Positions 1 to 5,177 of a stretch of 7,430 nt of DNA are shown piece by piece. The stretch comes from Rickettsiales bacterium. GTDB lineage: Bacteria > Pseudomonadota > Alphaproteobacteria > Pelagibacterales > Pelagibacteraceae. Both the position numbers and the translations under genes were made by a program. The stretch is from positions 1-7,430 of the forward strand of contig SYDM01000033.1 in NCBI GenBank assembly GCA_005801485.1. Reading direction: 5' to 3'. The stretch's first letter is position 1, and each line of letters begins with the position of its first letter. Below the pieces are notes generated by a model, which worked only from the letters and a program-made list of their open reading frames with translations, had not been told where the DNA came from and ran no database searches.

Positions 1-39
1 AAAGGTATTATGTTTATTTATAAAAATTTAGTTAAATGA
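1..39 (+). CDS. 3' end of an unidentified upstream gene (partial)
   Basis: Frame 1 is open from the window edge and gives 12 residues (KGIMFIYKNLVK) before a TGA at 37-39. That stop overlaps the ATG of the RNase J gene at 36 in the ATGA arrangement typical of co-translated genes, and overlapping joints of this kind recur throughout the window. The other two frames stop earlier, at 21-23 and 29-31. Twelve residues are too few to identify the product. In alphaproteobacteria a biotin-protein ligase (birA) or type III pantothenate kinase (coaX) often precedes RNase J, so either is a reasonable guess, but nothing in the visible residues proves it. Confidence 0.45.
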   Translation, partial: KGIMFIYKNLVK

Positions 40-1697
40 GTAAAGACCAACTCTTATTTTGCCCATTAGGTGGGTCGGGAGAGATAGGCATGAATTTAAA
101 TCTTTATGCTTATGGAAAAGAAGATAATAAAAAATGGATAGTCGTCGATATGGGTGTTACCTTTGCTGACGACTCTATTCCTGGTATAGATTTAATTTAT
201 CCTGATCCAGGATTTCTTATAGATAAAAAAAAAGATCTTTTAGCAATTATACTTACCCATGCTCATGAAGATCACATAGGTTCCGTAGCAATTATATGGC
301 CTAAACTTAAATGTAAAATTTACGCCACACCTTTTACAGCCGCATTGGTTACAGAAAAATTTAAAGAAAAGAAAATTGATATAACTAATTACCTTCAAAT
401 TGTTCAACTTAATGGAAAAATTAAATTAGGTGAATTTGAAATAGAATTTATTACATTAACTCATTCTATATTAGAACCAAATGGATTAAGCATAAAAACA
501 CCTTTAGGTATTGTTTTACATACAGGAGATTGGAAATGTGATCCTAACCCTCTCATTGGAGAGAAAATTGATGAAAAAAAATTAAAAGAAATTGGAAATC
601 AAAATGTAATAGCCATGATTTGTGATTCAACCAACGTTTTTAACGAAGGTAGAGCAGGGTCAGAGTCGGACGTACGCGAGAGCTTATTAAATATTATATC
701 AGAACAAAAAAAAAAAATACTTGTTACTACATTTGCTTCCAATGTTGCACGCATGGAGACAATTTTTTATTGCGCAAAAAAAACCAACAGACAAATATCA
801 TTGGTAGGTAGATCTATGCATAGAATCTATAAAGCTGCTAGGCAATGTGGATATTTGCAAAATTTAATAGAACCAATTGATCCTCGTGATGCAAAAAATA
901 TTGCGAGAGAAAAAATTATTTATTTATGCACAGGAAGCCAAGGAGAACCTATGGGAGCCACTAAAAGAATTGTTAATGGTACGCATCCAGATGTTTATTT
1001 AGAAAAAGGTGATACTGTAATTTTTTCTTCAAAAATCATACCTGGAAATGAAAAAAAACTTTATTCAATGCACAATGAGATAGTAAGAAATGGAATTGAA
1101 ATTATCACAGAAGAAAATTCTTTTGTTCATGTCTCAGGACATCCAAACAGAGATGATTTGAAAGATATGTACGATTGGGTAAAACCAAAAACGGTTATCC
1201 CTGTTCACGGAGAACATAGGCACATGCAAGAACAAGCTAAATTTGCAAAGGAAATGAAGGTGCCACACACTCTACAAGTCGAAAACGGTGATATCGTACT
1301 TATTGCTCCTACTAATAGTCCTCAAATTATTGATAAAGCGCCTTCTGGCAGAATGTATTTAGATGGTTTTATGGGCGTTAGAGAGGATTCTAATTCTATA
1401 AAAGAGAGAAAAAATATAGCTGTCAATGGTTATTTAGAAGTTACAGTATTAATAAGCAATAATGGAAAAATAAAAAAACCTGTCATTTCTTTTAAAGGTA
1501 TTCCAACAGAGGAAATTTCGGAAAATTTTATTTTCGACATCGAAGATGAAGTAGATAATATTTGTAGAACATTTTCTGTTCAAAGCAAAAAACAGGAACT
1601 CAATTTAATAGATACTTTAAAACAAAATTGTAGAAAGATAGTAAAAGATAGGACTGGAAAAAAACCCTACACCACAATAAATATTTATAGAATTTAA
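36..1697 (+). CDS. rnj: Ribonuclease J (metallo-beta-lactamase/beta-CASP RNase)
   Basis: A 553-residue protein, the usual RNase J length. The family consists of zinc-dependent cytoplasmic RNases with 5'-3' exonuclease and endonuclease activity, which in alphaproteobacteria act in rRNA 5' maturation and mRNA turnover. The zinc-site motif HAHEDHIG is at residues 75-82 (H75, H77, D79, H80), followed by H143 in THSILEP and H162-D165 (HTGD). The beta-CASP part carries SLVGRSM and CTGSQGEP (298-305), then SSKIIPGNE. HVSGH at 365-369 and VPVHGEH around H391 complete the RNase J signature, and residues from about 455 form the C-terminal domain ending in a KKPYTTINIYRI-like tail. All catalytic residues appear present. 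One oddity is Leu146, where Pro is usual after THSI. The start is the ATG in the ATGA overlap with the upstream frame; there is no clear Shine-Dalgarno sequence. The stop TAA shares its last base with the next ATG. Confidence 0.95.
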   Translation: MSKDQLLFCPLGGSGEIGMNLNLYAYGKEDNKKWIVVDMGVTFADDSIPGIDLIYPDPGFLIDKKKDLLAIILTHAHEDHIGSVAIIWPKLKCKIYATPFTAALVTEKFKEKKIDITNYLQIVQLNGKIKLGEFEIEFITLTHSILEPNGLSIKTPLGIVLHTGDWKCDPNPLIGEKIDEKKLKEIGNQNVIAMICDSTNVFNEGRAGSESDVRESLLNIISEQKKKILVTTFASNVARMETIFYCAKKTNRQISLVGRSMHRIYKAARQCGYLQNLIEPIDPRDAKNIAREKIIYLCTGSQGEPMGATKRIVNGTHPDVYLEKGDTVIFSSKIIPGNEKKLYSMHNEIVRNGIEIITEENSFVHVSGHPNRDDLKDMYDWVKPKTVIPVHGEHRHMQEQAKFAKEMKVPHTLQVENGDIVLIAPTNSPQIIDKAPSGRMYLDGFMGVREDSNSIKERKNIAVNGYLEVTVLISNNGKIKKPVISFKGIPTEEISENFIFDIEDEVDNICRTFSVQSKKQELNLIDTLKQNCRKIVKDRTGKKPYTTINIYRI

Positions 1698-1951
1698 TGG
1701 GAGTAACAGGAGCTATTGTTGTTTATATTTGTATCTGGTGGATAATTTTTTTTTCAGTTTTACCTTTTGGCATAAAATCACAGAACATAGAATTTAAAGA
1801 CGATTTTAAAGGAAACGATCCAGGAGCGCCAAAAAACCCAAGAATTGTTAAAAAATTTTTAATAACAACTTTAATTACTTCAATAATTTTTTCAGTAATA
1901 TACTATCTGGTAATCAATAATTATTTAAATTTAAGAGGATATTTACAATAA
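1697..1951 (+). CDS. DUF1467 family small inner-membrane protein
   Basis: An 84-residue protein with two predicted membrane segments, about residues 3-25 and 53-73. They are joined by a polar loop carrying the DUF1467 hallmarks: a WW pair at 14-15, LPFG at 22-25, a Q at 29, and a G-x-DPGAPKNP stretch at 39-48 followed by basic residues just before the second helix. DUF1467 is an uncharacterised, mainly alphaproteobacterial family commonly found beside proS; no function is established. The loop is probably on one side of the membrane and both termini on the other; the positive charges around residues 46-53 suggest a cytoplasmic loop, but this is inference. Start and stop are both fused to neighbours: TAATG at 1695-1699 and TAATG at 1949-1953, each a 1-base overlap. 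Translation therefore probably depends on ribosomes arriving from rnj. Confidence 0.85.
   Translation: MGVTGAIVVYICIWWIIFFSVLPFGIKSQNIEFKDDFKGNDPGAPKNPRIVKKFLITTLITSIIFSVIYYLVINNYLNLRGYLQ
1933..1939 (+). promoter_or_regulatory. Possible ribosome binding site for proS
   Basis: AAGAGGA lies inside the end of the DUF1467 gene, 11 bases before the proS ATG at 1951. It is the only clearly purine-rich, anti-Shine-Dalgarno-like stretch before any of the starts in this window. The spacing is somewhat longer than the usual 5 to 9 bases, so it may be weak, or simply codons of the DUF1467 gene (Leu-Arg-Gly). Confidence 0.4.
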
Positions 1952-3264
1952 TGCAATTATCAAAGTTATTTTTACCTTTAACCAAAGATCTCCCAGTCGA
2001 CGCTAAAATAAAATCGCATCAGCTTATGCTTAGAACGGGCATGATTAAACAATCAGCAGCAGGAATATACTCCTGGCTACCATTAGGATTCAAGATCATG
2101 AAAAAAATTGAGTCTATCGTACGAGAAGAACAGGATAAAATTGGTGCCCAAGAAATGTTAATGCCAACAATTCAATCAGCAGATATTTGGAAAGAAAGTG
2201 GGAGATATAATGATTACGGCGAAGAAATGCTTAGAATTAAAGATCGTCAAGGAAGAGAAATGCTTTACGGCCCAACCAATGAAGAGCTAATAACTGAAAT
2301 TTTTAGGTCCAGCATTAAGTCCTATAAATCATTACCTTTAATGCTTTACCATATTCAATGGAAATTTAGAGACGAGACAAGACCAAGATTTGGAATTATG
2401 AGATGCAGAGAATTTTATATGAAAGACGCTTATTCATTCGATATCGATGATGAACGAGCCAAACAATCATATAATAAAATGTTTTATGCATATTTAAAAA
2501 CTTTTAACAGATTAGAATTGCAGGCGATACCAATGGCCGCTGATACAGGACCTATTGGTGGTAGCTTATCACATGAATTTATAATCCTAGCAGATAATGG
2601 CGAGAGCAATGTTTATGCAGATAAAAATATTTTTGATATCAAAACAAGTAGTTACAATTTTACCACGGATTCGTTAGAAAAAATGAGAAATGATTTTTCT
2701 TCATTTTATGCTGTGACGGATGAAAAATTTAGTAAAGATAATTTTGAAAAAAAAGTAAAAAAAGAAAATCAAATTATAACTAAAGGTATTGAAGTAGGAC
2801 ATATTTTTTACTTTGGTGAAAAATATTCAAAACCTTTAAATTGTCTAGTTGATCATCAAGAGGGAAAAAAAATCACTGTCAAAATGGGGTCATATGGAAT
2901 AGGCGTATCTAGATTAGTTGGGGCAATTATTGAGGCAAAACTTTCAAATGATGTAATGAAATGGCCAAAGTCAGTTGCACCATATGATCTAGTTATTATT
3001 CCAAGTATAAATAAAAATAATATAGATAGCTTAGAAAAATCCAATAAAATTTATAAAGAATTAAAAGAAGACAATATAGACGTACTATTAGACGATGTTG
3101 ATGAAAATATTTCAGCTAAATTTAAAAAGCATAATTTGTTAGGCATACCCTATCAAATTATAATTGGATCAAAATCCGAAGGGGACAAATTGGAATTTAA
3201 AGAAGTCGGTAAGGATGCTGAAATGTTAGATTTAAAAGAAGTAAAATATAAAATAAAAAAATAA
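1951..3264 (+). CDS. proS: Prolyl-tRNA synthetase, short alphaproteobacterial type without editing insertion
   Basis: A 437-residue class II aminoacyl-tRNA synthetase that charges tRNA-Pro with proline in the cytoplasm. Class II motif 1 lies about residues 38-72, from GIYSWLPLG to the final Pro of QEMLMP. The proline/ATP pocket motif GPTNEE is at 107-112, motif 2 (FRDETRPRFG, then REFYMKDAYSFD) starts at 139, and motif 3 (GSYGIGVSRL) is at 313-322 with the ATP-binding Arg321. Residues from about 345 form the anticodon-binding domain (APYDLVIIP through GIPYQIIIG). At about 440 residues it lacks the roughly 180-residue INS editing domain that E. coli-type ProRS carries between motifs 2 and 3, as is normal in alphaproteobacteria. 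Motif 2 has Cys152 in MRCREF, where Gly or Ser is usual. The ATG overlaps the previous stop by one base. Confidence 0.97.
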   Translation: MQLSKLFLPLTKDLPVDAKIKSHQLMLRTGMIKQSAAGIYSWLPLGFKIMKKIESIVREEQDKIGAQEMLMPTIQSADIWKESGRYNDYGEEMLRIKDRQGREMLYGPTNEELITEIFRSSIKSYKSLPLMLYHIQWKFRDETRPRFGIMRCREFYMKDAYSFDIDDERAKQSYNKMFYAYLKTFNRLELQAIPMAADTGPIGGSLSHEFIILADNGESNVYADKNIFDIKTSSYNFTTDSLEKMRNDFSSFYAVTDEKFSKDNFEKKVKKENQIITKGIEVGHIFYFGEKYSKPLNCLVDHQEGKKITVKMGSYGIGVSRLVGAIIEAKLSNDVMKWPKSVAPYDLVIIPSINKNNIDSLEKSNKIYKELKEDNIDVLLDDVDENISAKFKKHNLLGIPYQIIIGSKSEGDKLEFKEVGKDAEMLDLKEVKYKIKK

Positions 3265-3265
3265 A

Positions 3266-4501
3266 TTGTTTAGCTCAGTAGAAAAATTAATAGCATTAAG
3301 AAATTTAAGACCTAAAAAAAAAGAAGGTTTTTTAAAAGTTATTTCAACATTTTCATTTATTGGTATTATGTTAGGTGTTTCTATTTTGATAATAGTAATG
3401 TCTGTAATGAACGGCTTTAGAACGGATCTTACAAATAAAATTCTTGGTTTCAATCCCCATTTAATTATTAAACCTTACAATAATGAAAGAATTAATATTG
3501 AATTTAAAAAACAATTAAAAGATAATTTTAATGAAATAGAATATTTAGATTCTTTCAGTGGCGAAGGAGTGGTTATTAAATCTGAAACGACTAAAGGTGT
3601 TTTAATAAAAGGACTTGATCAGAACAAAAAAAATAATTTTGATTTCTTAAAAAAAATTTTAATTGAAGGCGATAAGTATAAAATTGAAAATAACGAGATA
3701 ATTGTTGGAAAACAATTAGCAATAGATTTAAATTTACGAGTGGACGATAAAATAAACCTTCTTTCCTCATCATTTATAAGCACACCTTTTGGAGGTATAC
3801 CTAAGCAAGAAAACTATGTTGTAAAAGGTATATTTAGTAGCGGTTTTTATGAATTTGACCAGAATGTAATTTTTTTAAATTTAAATGAGACTCTCAATTT
3901 TTTTAGCAAAACAGAAGAGGATCTTAATTTAGAAATTTATCTTCAAAATCCATTAGAAGCTGACAATATAAAAGAGCGAATTCAAAAAATTGATAGTAAT
4001 TATTATATTTATAGTTGGATTGATTTAAACAAATCTTTTTTTAGCGCTTTGAAAGTAGAGAGAAATGTAATGTTTATAATTTTAACTTTAATTATAATTG
4101 TTGCAGCTTTTAATATTGTTTCAGGTCTCACAATTTTAATTAAAAATAAAACTAAAGAAATAGCGATACTAAAAACACTCGGTCTTAACAACAAATCTAT
4201 TGTTAAATCTTTTTTTTTAACTGGGTTTACGATAGGCTTAACCGCCACAGTTGCAGGTTTAATTTTTGGTATACTGTTTGCTGTATATATAGAGACTATA
4301 CGTATATTTTTATCGAATATTTTAAATGTGGAAATTTTTCCTGCAGACATTTATTTTTTAGATAAAATGCCAAGTGAAATAAATCCTATTTCAATATTAG
4401 TTATTTTTCTATTTTCTTTAATCACAACAACTATTGCTTCTTTAATACCTGCATTAGCTATTATAAAAACGAATACAGTCCAGGCTTTAAAATATGAATA
4501 A
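3266..4501 (+). CDS. lolC: Lipoprotein-releasing ABC transporter permease (LolC/LolE family, possibly LolF-type)
   Basis: A 411-residue inner-membrane permease that, with LolD, extracts outer-membrane-destined lipoproteins from the inner membrane and passes them to periplasmic LolA. The start is TTG at 3266, one base after the proS stop. It gives the N-terminus MFSSVEKLIALRNLRP, matching the family's MFSS-E start, whereas the next in-frame ATG would cut into helix 1. Visible architecture: helix 1 at about 23-48 ending in VMSVMNGFR, a large periplasmic domain at about 50-265, then helices at about 268-292, 314-342 and 374-398 (FtsX-type domain). The cytoplasmic segment KTKEIAILKTLGLNNKSIV at 295-313 is the likely contact with LolD. 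TPFGGIP at 173-179 lies where E. coli LolC has the LolA-binding hook. No second lolC/lolE copy lies here, as lolD follows directly, so one protein may serve both subunit roles. The last 8 bases overlap lolD. Confidence 0.93.
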   Translation: MFSSVEKLIALRNLRPKKKEGFLKVISTFSFIGIMLGVSILIIVMSVMNGFRTDLTNKILGFNPHLIIKPYNNERINIEFKKQLKDNFNEIEYLDSFSGEGVVIKSETTKGVLIKGLDQNKKNNFDFLKKILIEGDKYKIENNEIIVGKQLAIDLNLRVDDKINLLSSSFISTPFGGIPKQENYVVKGIFSSGFYEFDQNVIFLNLNETLNFFSKTEEDLNLEIYLQNPLEADNIKERIQKIDSNYYIYSWIDLNKSFFSALKVERNVMFIILTLIIIVAAFNIVSGLTILIKNKTKEIAILKTLGLNNKSIVKSFFLTGFTIGLTATVAGLIFGILFAVYIETIRIFLSNILNVEIFPADIYFLDKMPSEINPISILVIFLFSLITTTIASLIPALAIIKTNTVQALKYE

Positions 4502-5177
4502 AAATATTTTAAAAATAAATAAAATAAAAAAATCCTTTAATCATAAAAATGGAAAAATTGAAATTTTTAAAGATATAAGTCTAGAAATTAAAAAAGGCGA
4601 TCTTGTTGCTTTAGTAGGTCCCTCAGGTTCTGGCAAATCAACTCTATTAAATATGATATCGCTTTTAGATACGCCAGATGCTGGTGAAATATTATTTAAT
4701 AATATTAATTTAAGGAAATTAAATGATAATGAAAAAGATCATATTCGAAAAAAAAATATTTCCTTAATATTTCAAAACAATAATCTTCTCAATGATTTTA
4801 CTGCAATAGAAAATGTTATAATGCCTTTAATTATAAGAGATGAAGATAAAAAAAAATCTTATGAAAAAGCCAAAACTATTCTTAATGATTTTAAACTATC
4901 AAATCGGCACGATCATTTTCCTGACGAGTTATCTGGTGGTGAACAACAAAGAGTTGCAATAGCAAGAGCTTTAATTTCTGAAACCGATTTAATCTTAGCT
5001 GACGAGCCAACAGGAAATTTAGATTACAAAACTTCTCTTGAAATTTTTTCTTATTTTTTAAAATTAAAAAAATTAAATAAAACTATAATTTTTGCAACTC
5101 ACAATAGAGAACTTGCTAACAAAGCAGATTACAAGTTGAGTATTTTAAACGGTAATATAAAAAGAACAAATGTTTAA
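4494..5177 (+). CDS. lolD: Lipoprotein-releasing system ATP-binding protein LolD
   Basis: A 227-residue ABC ATPase, full family length, which powers lipoprotein release by the LolC/E permease at the cytoplasmic face of the inner membrane. All nucleotide-binding motifs are intact: Walker A GPSGSGKST (42-50), Q-loop Gln94 in LIFQ, signature LSGGEQQRVAIARAL (146-160), Walker B LILADEP with D170 and E171, D-loop GNLD (174-177), and the switch histidine H203. The sequence belongs to the MacB/LolD subgroup. Placement directly after lolC makes LolD much likelier than a MacB or FtsE relative. The stretch after the Q-loop reads NNNLLNDFTAIENV, close to the family's HHLLPEFTALENV. The start codon lies inside the lolC 3' end (ATGAATAA, 8-base overlap), with no clear Shine-Dalgarno sequence, so translation is probably coupled to lolC. 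Confidence 0.96.
   Translation: MNKNILKINKIKKSFNHKNGKIEIFKDISLEIKKGDLVALVGPSGSGKSTLLNMISLLDTPDAGEILFNNINLRKLNDNEKDHIRKKNISLIFQNNNLLNDFTAIENVIMPLIIRDEDKKKSYEKAKTILNDFKLSNRHDHFPDELSGGEQQRVAIARALISETDLILADEPTGNLDYKTSLEIFSYFLKLKKLNKTIIFATHNRELANKADYKLSILNGNIKRTNV

Noticed and set aside
2856..3044. Open frame of 62 codons on the - strand inside proS
   Set aside because: It lies wholly antisense to a conserved part of ProRS (motif 3 and anticodon-binding domain), has no recognisable motif, and is a shadow of the real gene.
3232..3453. Open frame of 73 codons on the - strand across the proS/lolC joint
   Set aside because: It is antisense to the LolC N-terminus and the end of proS, with biased composition and no family resemblance.
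3591..3773. Open frame of 60 codons on the - strand in lolC
   Set aside because: It is an antisense shadow of the LolC periplasmic domain, with no supporting motif or start context.
4210..4218. T9 run that could resemble a terminator tail
   Set aside because: It encodes the Phe residues of a LolC membrane helix and no GC-rich hairpin precedes it; the operon continues through it.
4009..4350. Open frame of 113 codons on the - strand in lolC
   Set aside because: It is the longest antisense frame, but it mirrors the LolC transmembrane region; its hydrophobic look follows from the opposite-strand codons, and nothing identifies it as a gene.
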